A DNA stretch of 64,000 bases, taken from Bryobacterales bacterium (GTDB lineage Bacteria > Acidobacteriota > Terriglobia > Bryobacterales > Bryobacteraceae). The position numbers and the translations under genes were made by a program. Of this stretch, positions 1 to 7,985 are shown piece after piece. The notes below the pieces were generated by a model. It made no database searches and was not told where the DNA came from. It saw nothing but the letters and a program-made list of their open reading frames with translations. The stretch covers positions 124,001 through 188,000 of the forward strand of contig JADJWL010000004.1 of the NCBI GenBank assembly GCA_016716385.1, read 5' to 3'. How positions within the stretch are numbered: the first letter of the stretch is position 1; each line of letters opens with the position of its first letter.

Positions 1-679
1 CGAAGCGCAATTCGGCCGGGCCAATCCCGTCGATCTCGGCGCGCAACCCGGACAGGCCGCGCGGGGTCGCGAGAATCCGCGCCGGCGGCAGGTTGGGGAA
101 GTTCTCGTTGAGGCCGGTCCAGGAAAGGCCACCGTCGTTCGACTGCCAGAGTCCCAGGTCCCCCGCCGCCACCAGGCGATCCGGACGGACGGGTGAGACG
201 GCCAGGTCTCGTACTGCGCCGCCCAGGATCGAACTCTCCCCGGCACGGGTCAGGTTGGTCCATGACTGCCCACGGTCGCTGGAGCGGTAGAGGTCCTGGC
301 CCAGCGCGAACAGCACGCTCGTGTTCGCGGGATGCGTCACCAGGCGCACCGTACCGCGTGGCTTAGTGATTCCGCCCGGGGGTGCGAGAACCGGCGGCGG
401 CGCGGCGAGCGGTGCGGGGATCCACGTTTCCCCGTCGAGCGTCTCGAACACGCCTTGTCCCTGCGCGAAGAGCCTGCCCCCGTCAGCGGAATACCACACC
501 CGATCGACGGGACCCGTGACGGGCGACGTGAGGAGCAGATCGATGGCGGGGCCTCCGGCGAGACGCCAGTCGAGGGGCGCAGGAGGGGGGAACTGCCCGC
601 GGGCCGGTGGGCCTGCTGCCAGCAGCGCCAGCATCCATGCCGCCACCCCTGCGCGGCGCACTGTGTCCGGATGACACAT
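1..679 (-). CDS. Secreted BNR-repeat (sortilin/YCF48-like) protein, 3' part cut by the window edge
   Basis: About 226 codons are visible and the frame is open to position 1, so the C-terminus lies outside the window. The N-terminus has a short basic stretch, a hydrophobic run (AAWMLALLAAG) and a likely cleavage site after PPARG, so export is predicted. At least two Asp-box (BNR) turns of the form S-x-D-x-G-x-x-W are readable (YRSSDRGQSWTNL and LWQSNDGGLSWTGL), typical of multi-blade beta-propellers. Such proteins are often outer-surface or secreted and of unknown substrate. The start is the ATG at 679 with an AGGT just upstream. The exact function cannot be assigned. Confidence 0.72.
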   Translation of the reverse strand, partial: MCHPDTVRRAGVAAWMLALLAAGPPARGQFPPPAPLDWRLAGGPAIDLLLTSPVTGPVDRVWYSADGGRLFAQGQGVFETLDGETWIPAPLAAPPPVLAPPGGITKPRGTVRLVTHPANTSVLFALGQDLYRSSDRGQSWTNLTRAGESSILGGAVRDLAVSPVRPDRLVAAGDLGLWQSNDGGLSWTGLNENFPNLPPARILATPRGLSGLRAEIDGIGPAELRF

Positions 680-808
680 CAGCGTACCTAGTGTAGCGTA
701 TTTTCTTCGAGACGAGCCGGGTTCACGCCGCTCAAGTGATTGAAAAATCGATCACGTCTGGATCGCAGTGCAATTCGGCTGCCGATTTGCTACTCAATTT
801 CTTCAGGC

Positions 809-837
809 TGGACTCGTCTCAGACGGTCGGCTATAGT
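809..837 (+). promoter_or_regulatory. Candidate sigma-70 promoter for the FecR-domain gene
   Basis: TGGACT (809-814), a 17-base spacer and TATAGT (832-837) lie about 40 bases before the ATG at 877. Four of six -35 bases and five of six -10 bases match consensus. It sits in the relatively AT-rich gap between two divergent genes. Read by eye only. Confidence 0.45.
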
Positions 838-876
838 AAAGCTTGGTTTGTCCGCCTTAGGGAGCGGGCTGAGGGA

Positions 877-1725
877 ATGAGGCTACCGGGCACCATCGCG
901 CGGGTCACGCGGTTCGCCGCGGCGGGAGCGGTGTGTCTTGCGCTCTTCGCCGTATCCGCCTGGGCCCAAACGGAGGCGTCGGCTGTGCTGACGATTCGCG
1001 AGGGGCGGGTCGACGTACTTCGCGACGATGTTCCTTGGGCGATGCAGGAAGGCAATTCGGTCCGGCCGGGTCAAATTGTGGTCACCGGCCCGGATGGCTA
1101 TGCCCAGTTCCAGCTCCCGGACGGTAGCCTGTTTGAGGTATTTCCCGACTCCCGGGTCACCTTCCGTGCCAATCAGGGCGACTGGCGCGACCTGGTCGAT
1201 GTCTGGCTGGGGCGGATCCGGGTGCACATCCAGAAGCTTGGCGGCCGTCCCAACCCGAACCGGATTTCCACGCCCACGGCGGCCATTTCCGTCCGCGGCA
1301 CCGTGTTTCACGTCGGTGTCGAGGACAGCGGGACCACGACGTTCGTGCTTGTGGAAGAAGGTTTGGTCGATGTGCGGCACCGGCTCCTGCCTGGCAGGCC
1401 GATCCCGTTGGGCGCGGGCGACTCCCTGCGCGTGTTCGAAACTCAACCGCTGGCAGCGCGCCAGGTTGACCGTGGCGCGATGGCGGACTCGGCGACTCGC
1501 GCTCTGGCGCAAGCTGTCGCGGAGATCCTTTGGCGCCGCCGCATCGGTGGGCCTGGCGGTACGGGTAGTCCGGTGCCCGGGGCCGGCGGCGGTCCCGTTG
1601 GCGTGGGCGACGAGCGTGCTCCGGATGCTCCTCCTCCGCCACCACCGCCACCTCCCCCGCCTCCGCCCCCAGTAGGACAATCCGCTCTTGCCACGGGTCC
1701 GTTCCGGTGGTATTGTGAAGTCTGA
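877..1725 (+). CDS. FecR-domain secreted protein with polyproline tail
   Basis: This 282-residue protein begins with a clear signal peptide (basic MRLPGTIARVTRF, hydrophobic core, cleavage near AWA-QT). A FecR-like domain follows at about residues 30-165; its core has a glycine-rich beta pattern and the conserved stretch TPTAAISVRGTVF. The C-terminus is a Gly/Pro linker with 14 consecutive prolines, probably reaching across the periplasm or wall. Isolated FecR proteins in Acidobacteriota are not tied to a TonB receptor, and none lies nearby. An upstream in-frame start at 736 was rejected because it would bury the signal peptide behind 47 non-hydrophobic residues. The ligand is unknown. Confidence 0.8.
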   Translation: MRLPGTIARVTRFAAAGAVCLALFAVSAWAQTEASAVLTIREGRVDVLRDDVPWAMQEGNSVRPGQIVVTGPDGYAQFQLPDGSLFEVFPDSRVTFRANQGDWRDLVDVWLGRIRVHIQKLGGRPNPNRISTPTAAISVRGTVFHVGVEDSGTTTFVLVEEGLVDVRHRLLPGRPIPLGAGDSLRVFETQPLAARQVDRGAMADSATRALAQAVAEILWRRRIGGPGGTGSPVPGAGGGPVGVGDERAPDAPPPPPPPPPPPPPPVGQSALATGPFRWYCEV

Positions 1726-1801
1726 CGTGGAGTGATTTAGGGTCCGGCCCGCCGGATCTTGGCTACTTGCAACCACGAAAAAAAGTGCTAAAGGCGAAGT
1801 T

Positions 1802-1825
1802 GGTCAACCAAAACTCCTGTTGACC
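1802..1825 (+). promoter_or_regulatory. Leader stem-loop with a loop complementary to a downstream Shine-Dalgarno
   Basis: GGTCAAC (1802-1808) pairs perfectly with GTTGACC (1819-1825) around a 10-base loop. CTCCTGT (1814-1820) is the exact complement of ACAGGAG (1885-1891), the ribosome-binding site of the gene starting at 1898. The 3' arm shares two bases with the next hairpin (1824-1851), so the two structures compete. No known riboswitch class was recognised. Confidence 0.4.
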
Positions 1826-1855
1826 CCGCTGCCTTCATGGAAGGAGTGGGGTTTT
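1824..1855 (+). terminator. Hairpin plus short T-run, terminator or attenuator
   Basis: CCCC-GCT-(G)-CCTTC pairs with GAAGG-AGT-GGGG with one bulged G (1831) and an ATG triloop, followed by TTTT (1852-1855). It may simply terminate the FecR gene 100 bases upstream. It could also act as an attenuator for the small gene at 1898, since it overlaps the preceding stem-loop. The T-run is short. Confidence 0.5.
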
Positions 1856-1897
1856 CATGTTTCTGGGGCTGGCGACGCCGGAACACAGGAGGAATCC

Positions 1898-2194
1898 GTG
1901 AATCCCTGGCTCGATACCCCCGACGTGCCGCCGTTCTCCGGTCCGGCGGGTGAACTTGTCTCAGTCACCGTCAGTGCCGATCCGTGGGATCTGGAAGCGC
2001 TTCTCGACGCTCTGGCACTGCTGCCGTTCCCGGTGAATCCCGAACTACACCACCCGTCCGGCGACGATGACAGCGCTTTGACACGCGTCTCATTCCCGGC
2101 GTATTCGCGGGACCTGACGGCCGTCCGCGAGGTCCTGCTCCGCACGGGACAAGACCCCGGCAACGTGGCGGTCTCCGCGATCCTCGATCGCTGA
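1898..2194 (+). CDS. Small acidic protein of unknown function
   Basis: This 98-residue protein starts at a GTG behind a strong AGGAGG (1887-1892), spaced five bases, which is why I prefer it to the earlier in-frame codons. It is acidic and has no signal peptide, membrane segment or cysteine. The sequence reads as an alpha/beta fold with a possible helix at DPWDLEALLDALALL and a second at RDLTAVREVLL. It ends 21 bases before ferrochelatase, so the two may be co-transcribed. I do not recognise a family. Confidence 0.6.
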   Translation: MNPWLDTPDVPPFSGPAGELVSVTVSADPWDLEALLDALALLPFPVNPELHHPSGDDDSALTRVSFPAYSRDLTAVREVLLRTGQDPGNVAVSAILDR

Positions 2195-2215
2195 CCCCGA
2201 ACGGCGTGCGGTAGG

Positions 2216-3232
2216 ATGGCGGTGGTGCCCTACGACGCAATCCTACTTCTGTCATTCGGCGGACCCGAGGGTCCGGACGACGTCATCCCGTTTCTTGAAA
2301 ACGTCTTGCGCGGGCGGAACGTCCCGCGGGAGCGCATGCTGGAGGTCGCCGAGCATTACTACCACTTCGGTGGAAGAAGTCCGATCAACGACCACAACCG
2401 GGCTCTGCTTCGCGTGCTCGATGCGGAACTGAAGGTGCACGGCCCGTCGCTGCAGCTTTACTGGGGGAACCGGAACTGGCATCCGTTGATCGAGGATACG
2501 GTCCGGCAGATGACGGCCGACGGCGTCCGGCACGCGCTTGTCTTCGCGACCTCCGCGTTCAGCTCGTACTCCGCTTGCCGGCAATACGTGGAGGATCTGG
2601 AACGGGCGCGCGCCGCTGCCGGTCCGGACGCGCCGCAGTTGGATAAGCTACGGCTGTTCTTCAACCACCCGGGCTTCATCGAGCCGATGATCGAGCGTGT
2701 GGACCATGCTCTGCGGCAGTTCTCAAACGATCGCCGGGCCGCCGTCCGTCTGGTCTTCTCGGCCCATTCGGTGCCTCTAGCCATGGCTGAACGCTCGCAC
2801 TATTTGGCGCAGCTCGCCGAGGCGAGCCGTCTGGTGGGCGAAGGCGCGGGGCATCCGGAATGGACGCTGGTGTACCAGAGCCGGAGCGGACCGCCTTCCC
2901 AGCCATGGCTGGAGCCTGACATTCTCGATCATCTCCGCACGCTGGCTGCCGAGGGTGCAAAGGATGTTGTGCTCTGCCCGATCGGCTTCGTCAGCGACCA
3001 CATGGAGGTTCTCTACGATCTCGACTATGAAGCCGCCCATCTGGCGCAGGACTTAGGACTGCACCTGGTCCGGACCGGCACGGTGGGTGTGCATCCCCGG
3101 TTCGTGACGATGATCCGTGAACTGATCGCCGAACGGGTCAGCGGCGCGGACCGTCTGGTGGTCGGAGCCATGGCGCCCCCGCCCGACGTGTGCCCGGCGG
3201 ATTGCTGTCCTCCTCCGATGCGGCGAGCCTGA
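2216..3232 (+). CDS. hemH: Ferrochelatase (protoporphyrin or coproporphyrin type)
   Basis: This 338-residue, single-domain enzyme inserts Fe2+ into a porphyrin in the last steps of heme synthesis. Family landmarks are LLLSFGGPEGPDDV at the N-terminus, the metal-site His184 in FSAHSVP and Glu264 in SDHMEVLYDLDYE. The QSRSGPPSQPWLEPD loop is also conserved in the family. Length matches bacterial ferrochelatases. The C-terminus ends with three closely spaced cysteines (Cys326, Cys330, Cys331), reminiscent of the C-terminal ligands in [2Fe-2S] ferrochelatases; cluster binding is only an inference. The gene ends two bases before the ATPase gene at 3235, suggesting co-transcription. Confidence 0.95.
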   Translation: MAVVPYDAILLLSFGGPEGPDDVIPFLENVLRGRNVPRERMLEVAEHYYHFGGRSPINDHNRALLRVLDAELKVHGPSLQLYWGNRNWHPLIEDTVRQMTADGVRHALVFATSAFSSYSACRQYVEDLERARAAAGPDAPQLDKLRLFFNHPGFIEPMIERVDHALRQFSNDRRAAVRLVFSAHSVPLAMAERSHYLAQLAEASRLVGEGAGHPEWTLVYQSRSGPPSQPWLEPDILDHLRTLAAEGAKDVVLCPIGFVSDHMEVLYDLDYEAAHLAQDLGLHLVRTGTVGVHPRFVTMIRELIAERVSGADRLVVGAMAPPPDVCPADCCPPPMRRA

Positions 3233-3234
3233 GA

Positions 3235-6009
3235 ATGCCGGTCGTCGACGCGTGGCAGCGCTTCCGGGAAGCCATCACCGAGAGGAACCGCATGCTCGGC
3301 GCCGAAGCTGCGCGCGCATGGCTGGACCTCGACGCGCTGCTGACCACGATCGGTGACGCCTACGAAGGCGCGGAAACGCTCAATGGCGCGGGAGATCTGA
3401 AGAGCCTCGCTGACGGTTTCGCCCAGACGGCGCTGGTCCTGTTGGAAGAACCAGCCGCGGGGCTGCGCCTGCACAAACCAGACACGCGGTTTATTCGCGC
3501 GCTTGAGGACTGGGCGGCTCAGGCGTCGGACCTGGTGCGGATGCTGCCCGCGGATGCGCCGGTTTCCAGCCGGGACTTGGCCGCGCTGATCGGTGGCGAT
3601 GCATCCCGCTGGCTGCGCTGGTCCAAGGGGAAGGGCGCCGCGGTCCGCCCCCTGCGTATGCGCGAGATCCTGCAGTCAGCCCTCACGCGACGGCTGAATG
3701 CCCGCTCCCGCCTCGATGGCGAACTGGCTCTCGGCTTGGCACGGGCCGTGGCGCTCGCGATCCAGCCGTGGCACGCGGTGGAGCAGCGGCTCCTGCGCGG
3801 CGTTGCGGGAACCACCTCGGACGATGCGGCGTGGATTGCCGGGCGCCGCCAGTGGCGGAAGGAGGTCGCTGCGCTGCGCGCCTGGATGCAGGTTCGCGCA
3901 CAGCGCTTTGAGGCATGGCTGGCCGGGGAACCGGCGGCTCTGGGTCGTGCCTTGCTCGCGCGGAAGAGGCCGCTGCGCCCCGAACGCCTGGAAAGTCTGA
4001 CTCAGCGATATGAGAGGCGTTTCGCCTTCTGGTCAAGGCAACTTCGTGCGGTGGCGTCGGTGCTGGACAGCGACCTCGATGTCCACCGGCTGGCCGCAGG
4101 TGTATTTCAGGAGGCCCGGTCCGCCGTCGAGTCCGTCTCGGAGGAACGCGAGGCGGTTGTCGCCGAACTCGATGCTGTGATCGCCTGGCTCGAAGCGTGG
4201 CGTGGCGGTCAGCGTGGCGCCGCGTTTCCGCCCGCTTCGGCGCGGCTCATCTCGTCCGACGATCACCTGGCTGTCTGGCAGAGGGAGTTGGCCGCGCACG
4301 CCCGCGATCGGCTCGCCGAATCGAGGGAGACTGTGGAGCCGAAGCACGCCCAGCCAGGACGTCGCCGGCAGTGGAAGATTGTTCAACCACGCCAGTTGTT
4401 TCTCCAGGCCTGTGGCGGAGCGAGCCGGCGGGCAGCCGCTCAGGCATTTCGGGAAACCGAGGCGCTCCATCGCGCGATCATCCGCGAGATTGAACGTTCG
4501 CGGGAAGTGGTCCGTTTCGCCATGGAAACGGCGGCGCAGGATCCCGAGGCCGGCGAGCGGATCGCCGATGAAGGCACAGCCAACGCGCTCTCCCTGGTAC
4601 GCGAGCAGCGCCTGCAGTCCCCTGACACCCCGGCACCGACCGACCGCGCGCTGGCCAGGAGCGCCGCGCTGGCGCTGCTGCAGTATCAGATCTCAGTGGA
4701 CAAGGGCCGGCTCGGTCTGTGGAGCCACCTTGCCCGGGAGAGCGGACAGAACGCGTTCGGGCGCGGCCTGCGTCTCTTGTTCCAGGGCACGCGCATTGCA
4801 GCGGGCTGGACATGGGAGCGTACCCGGTCCAGCTACCAATTCCTGTTGGCCAGGATTGGCTGGCTGCCGGGCGCCACGCGAGCCCCGAAGCCTGTGGAGC
4901 GTTCCGCGCGCCTCGATGCGGTGATGGCGATCGACAGCGCTGCGCCGGACCTGCCCATGCTATACCAGCGCCTTTTCCGCATCGCGCCCGTGGAAGACCC
5001 CCGCTTCCTGATTGGCCGCGACGCGGAAATGGCAGCTCTGGCCGAAGCACGGGATCTGTGGATGCGCGGCAAGAGCGCTCCGGTGATCCTGCTCGGTGCG
5101 CGCGGCAGCGGCAAGACCAGTCTGCTGAATTGCGCCGAATCGCTTGTGTTTTCAGGAGTTCCGGTCGTCCGGACGCATTTCGCCGAACGCCTCTACCGCC
5201 CGGAGGAGATCGACGCATTCCTTGCCGGCGCGTGCGGGTTGCCTCAGGGCTTGCCGGTGGCGGACGAACTGAACCGCGAGCCGCGAGTGATCATCCTCGA
5301 AGAAACCGAGCGGGCGTACCTCCGCACGATGGACGGCTTCGACGGCTTGGCCTATTTAGCCGACCTGATCCAGGCAACCGGACGGCGTGTGCTGTGGATT
5401 CTGAGCGTCAACCAGCACGCGTTTGCCTTGCTGAACCGCGCGCTGCGGTTCGGCGACGCGTTCCTGTACCGGATCAACGCGGTCCATGTGGCGCGCGAGC
5501 AGCTACGCAATGCCATCCTCGTGCGCCACAATCTCTCCGGCATGCGCCTGAGCTTTCTCCCGCCTCCCGCGGGCGATCCCCGGCTTGAGCAGGCGCGGCA
5601 GTGGCTGGGGCTGCAGGGAGATGCACAGGACATGTTTTTCGACGCCCTCTACGGGCAGTCGGAAGGTGTCTTCCGGTCCGCGCTCCAGCTCTGGCAGAAG
5701 TACATCGACCGGGTCGAGGGCGGCGTCCTGTCGATGCGCTTCCCCCTGGAACCCGATTTCGAGCCGATCCTGCGGGAAATCCACGACGGCGATGCGTTCG
5801 TCCTGCACGCCATCCTCGAGCACGGCAGCCTCACGGCTCCGGAACTCGCCGCTGCTCTTGAGATGCGGGAGTCCGCCGCCGAGTCGGCGCTGGAACGCCT
5901 CCTCGCGCGGGAACTGCTGGAACCCGAGCCCGCCGCCGCCGGTCTGCGGGTGCGCCCGGAAGCGGGACGGATCGTGACCGAGGCGCTGCACAGGAGGAAC
6001 CTCGTATGA
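3235..6009 (+). CDS. Large P-loop ATPase with C-terminal winged helix, coupled to MscS
   Basis: This 924-residue protein has a long, mostly helical N-terminal half (about 1-580, with charged coiled-coil-like segments near 290-330). An ORC/STAND-like ATPase module follows: LIGRDAEMAALAEA, Walker A GARGSGKTS at 621-629 and Walker B VIILEE at 685-690. A winged-helix region closes it (about residues 855-924). The Walker B ends Glu-Glu rather than Asp-Glu. The ATG at 3235 follows the hemH stop by two bases; a start at 3190 would overlap hemH by 43. Its stop overlaps the MscS start (ATGA), so the two are probably translated together. No named family was recognised; a role in controlling the channel is inferred from context only. 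Confidence 0.8.
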   Translation: MPVVDAWQRFREAITERNRMLGAEAARAWLDLDALLTTIGDAYEGAETLNGAGDLKSLADGFAQTALVLLEEPAAGLRLHKPDTRFIRALEDWAAQASDLVRMLPADAPVSSRDLAALIGGDASRWLRWSKGKGAAVRPLRMREILQSALTRRLNARSRLDGELALGLARAVALAIQPWHAVEQRLLRGVAGTTSDDAAWIAGRRQWRKEVAALRAWMQVRAQRFEAWLAGEPAALGRALLARKRPLRPERLESLTQRYERRFAFWSRQLRAVASVLDSDLDVHRLAAGVFQEARSAVESVSEEREAVVAELDAVIAWLEAWRGGQRGAAFPPASARLISSDDHLAVWQRELAAHARDRLAESRETVEPKHAQPGRRRQWKIVQPRQLFLQACGGASRRAAAQAFRETEALHRAIIREIERSREVVRFAMETAAQDPEAGERIADEGTANALSLVREQRLQSPDTPAPTDRALARSAALALLQYQISVDKGRLGLWSHLARESGQNAFGRGLRLLFQGTRIAAGWTWERTRSSYQFLLARIGWLPGATRAPKPVERSARLDAVMAIDSAAPDLPMLYQRLFRIAPVEDPRFLIGRDAEMAALAEARDLWMRGKSAPVILLGARGSGKTSLLNCAESLVFSGVPVVRTHFAERLYRPEEIDAFLAGACGLPQGLPVADELNREPRVIILEETERAYLRTMDGFDGLAYLADLIQATGRRVLWILSVNQHAFALLNRALRFGDAFLYRINAVHVAREQLRNAILVRHNLSGMRLSFLPPPAGDPRLEQARQWLGLQGDAQDMFFDALYGQSEGVFRSALQLWQKYIDRVEGGVLSMRFPLEPDFEPILREIHDGDAFVLHAILEHGSLTAPELAAALEMRESAAESALERLLARELLEPEPAAAGLRVRPEAGRIVTEALHRRNLV

Positions 6010-6815
6010 CCGCGGCCTGGCTCCAGTTGCCGGTGCCTTCCGGCCGGGCCTTCTGGGAGTACTTCACGACCGGCCGCCTGCTTGGCGCGGCGTTCGTGCT
6101 GATCACAGCCTGGCTCGTCATCCGCTGGCTGTCCCGGCTGCTGGATCTGCTTGCGCTCAAAGCCCCGCAATCCCGGCTGTTTATCAAGTGGGCTGAGCCG
6201 GTGCTGCGGATAGCCATCTGGTTTGGCGCGATCTTCTCCTGCGCCGGTCTGCTGGCTCCGACGCATGACACGTTTCTGGCCTTGCTTGCATCCATGGGCA
6301 TTGCGATCGGTCTGGGTGCGCAGGACCTTGTGAAGAACCTGATCGGCGGGATCGTTGTCCTGGCCGACCGGCCCTATCAGTTGGGCGACCGCGTGAAGAT
6401 CGGGTCCGCGTATGGCGAGATCGATCACATTGGCCTGCGCAGCACCAAGCTCACGACTCCGGACGACACCCGGGTGACGATTCCGAACGCAAACATCCTG
6501 TCGGCCGAGGTTTGGAACGCCAACTCCGGCGTACTCGACTGCCAGGTTGTGACTGACCTGTTTCTGCCGCCTGGAACGGATCCCGACGTGGTCCTGCGGA
6601 CCGGATACCGCTCCGCCTACTGCTCTCCCTACCTGCTATTGCGCAAGCCGGTGGTCTGTCTGGTGGCCGACGTGGTCGAGGGGCGGCGCCAATTCCTGCG
6701 ACTGCGGGTCAAAGCGTATGTGCACGACCACCGCTTCGAGCCGCGAATGCAGAGCGACATCACGACCCGCGCCAAAAGGGAGTTCGCACGGCTGGGATTG
6801 CTTCCGGGAGGGTAG
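6006..6815 (+). CDS. MscS-family mechanosensitive channel
   Basis: This 269-residue inner-membrane protein has two N-terminal membrane segments (about 25-45 and 68-90). The MscS pore helix follows, with the Gly/Ala pattern MGIAIGLGAQDLVKNLIGG (about 98-116). The beta domain reads DRPYQLGDRVKIG...YGEIDHIGLRSTKL and PNANILS. The C-terminal alpha/beta domain is short, so it is a compact MscS. These channels open on membrane tension and protect against osmotic downshock. Its ATG overlaps the stop of the ATPase upstream, which is an unusual partner for MscS. Confidence 0.9.
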   Translation: MTAAWLQLPVPSGRAFWEYFTTGRLLGAAFVLITAWLVIRWLSRLLDLLALKAPQSRLFIKWAEPVLRIAIWFGAIFSCAGLLAPTHDTFLALLASMGIAIGLGAQDLVKNLIGGIVVLADRPYQLGDRVKIGSAYGEIDHIGLRSTKLTTPDDTRVTIPNANILSAEVWNANSGVLDCQVVTDLFLPPGTDPDVVLRTGYRSAYCSPYLLLRKPVVCLVADVVEGRRQFLRLRVKAYVHDHRFEPRMQSDITTRAKREFARLGLLPGG

Positions 6816-6817
6816 GC

Positions 6818-7750
6818 CTACACCCCTTCGGCGAGCAGGGCGCCCCAGTGGAAGCCCGCGCCGAATGCGGCGAACACCACCGGCACGCCTGACTCGAAGC
6901 CGACTTCGTCGAGCCATTCCTTCGCCGCGATCAGCAGCGAGGCCGATGAGGTATTGCCGTACCGCCGGATGTTCGAGTAGAACAGCGCCGGCTGGACGCC
7001 GAGCGCGGCCGCCAGGCGGTCGAGCAGATTCTGGTTCGCCTGGTGCAGCAGGAATGCGCCCACGTCCTGTACTGTGCGGCCGGAGCGTTCGAGCACCGCC
7101 GAGATGGCCCGCGGCAGCTTACGGGTGGCCTGCAGGATGACGGTGCGCCCGTTCATCTCGATGGGCCCTTCGAATTCGAGCCGCAGGTCGCCGGCGAAGG
7201 TGCCGTCGGTGTGGAAGTCCGACGCCACGATCCGCGCCGCACCCTGGTCGGGATCGATCAGGCAGGCGCCCGCGCCGTCCCCGAACAGGACGGCTGTCGT
7301 CTGGTTGATGGGAGGCCGGGTGAAGATCGGAGAGAGCTTCTCCGAGGCGACGATCAGGACCTTGCCATAAGCGGGCGCCAGACGGTCGGCGAGGGCGAGG
7401 CCGGCCAGCGAGCCCGCGCTGGCCAGAGGCAGGTCGATTGCCGGGGTGCTGGTCAATCCCAGGCCGGCGGCCACAGCCGCGGCGGGTCCGGGAAACCGCC
7501 GCTCCGACGTGCCGCTCGACACGAGGATGAGGCCTAACGCGGTGGCGTCTACACCCGCCCGCGCCAGACAGTCCCGCGCGGCGCCTACGGCCATGGACAC
7601 GACGGTCTCTTCGTCGCACGCAAAACGCCGTTCGGCGATGCCCGACACGCGTTCGATCCAGGCGGCGTCCACGCCCGTCAAGGCGCTGACTTCCGCGTTG
7701 CCCGCGACATGCGACGGCAGGCACGATCCGAATGCGACCAGGAATGCCAC
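6818..7750 (-). CDS. KASIII-like condensing enzyme or acyltransferase with Ser replacing catalytic Cys
   Basis: This 310-residue thiolase-fold protein resembles FabH. The His and Asn of the triad are present (LLHQANQ, His236; RRYGNTSSAS, Asn266), as are the dimer and glycine landmarks TTAVLFGDGAGACL and FGAGFHWGALL. Where FabH has A-C-x-G, this protein has L-A-S-A-G, giving Ser111 (codon AGC at 7420-7418). Ser-type KASIII relatives such as DpsC act as acyltransferases or starter-unit enzymes rather than as housekeeping FabH. It starts at a GTG one base after the acyl carrier protein stop, so the ACP is its probable partner. The substrate is unknown. Confidence 0.82.
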   Translation of the reverse strand: MAFLVAFGSCLPSHVAGNAEVSALTGVDAAWIERVSGIAERRFACDEETVVSMAVGAARDCLARAGVDATALGLILVSSGTSERRFPGPAAAVAAGLGLTSTPAIDLPLASAGSLAGLALADRLAPAYGKVLIVASEKLSPIFTRPPINQTTAVLFGDGAGACLIDPDQGAARIVASDFHTDGTFAGDLRLEFEGPIEMNGRTVILQATRKLPRAISAVLERSGRTVQDVGAFLLHQANQNLLDRLAAALGVQPALFYSNIRRYGNTSSASLLIAAKEWLDEVGFESGVPVVFAAFGAGFHWGALLAEGV

Positions 7751-7751
7751 G

Positions 7752-7985
7752 TTACCGCCGGCCGTCCACGTACGCCGCGATCCGCGCGACGGTGTCGAAC
7801 TTGCGCGGATTCAGGTCGGAGTCGGGAATTTCTATGGAAAACTCGCGCTCGAGCGCGCTTACCACATCCGGCAGCGCGAACGAATCCAGCCAGCCTGCCT
7901 CGAACAGAGACTCGTCCGGGTCCGGGACCTCGTCCCGTTTAGCGATCTTCTGAATGATCTGGTTGATCTGCGTCCGGCTGTCCAT
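7752..7985 (-). CDS. Acyl carrier protein
   Basis: This 77-residue acidic four-helix carrier has the phosphopantetheine attachment site at Ser35 in GWLDSFALPDVV. Its ending (FDTVARIAAYVDGRR) is typical of stand-alone carriers in secondary or envelope pathways rather than FabF-linked AcpP, which usually has DSLD. Its 5' end overlaps the SGNH hydrolase gene by 47 bases and its stop lies one base from the KASIII start, so all three are likely one operon. The carrier would hand an acyl group to or from the KASIII-like enzyme. Confidence 0.88.
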   Translation of the reverse strand: MDSRTQINQIIQKIAKRDEVPDPDESLFEAGWLDSFALPDVVSALEREFSIEIPDSDLNPRKFDTVARIAAYVDGRR

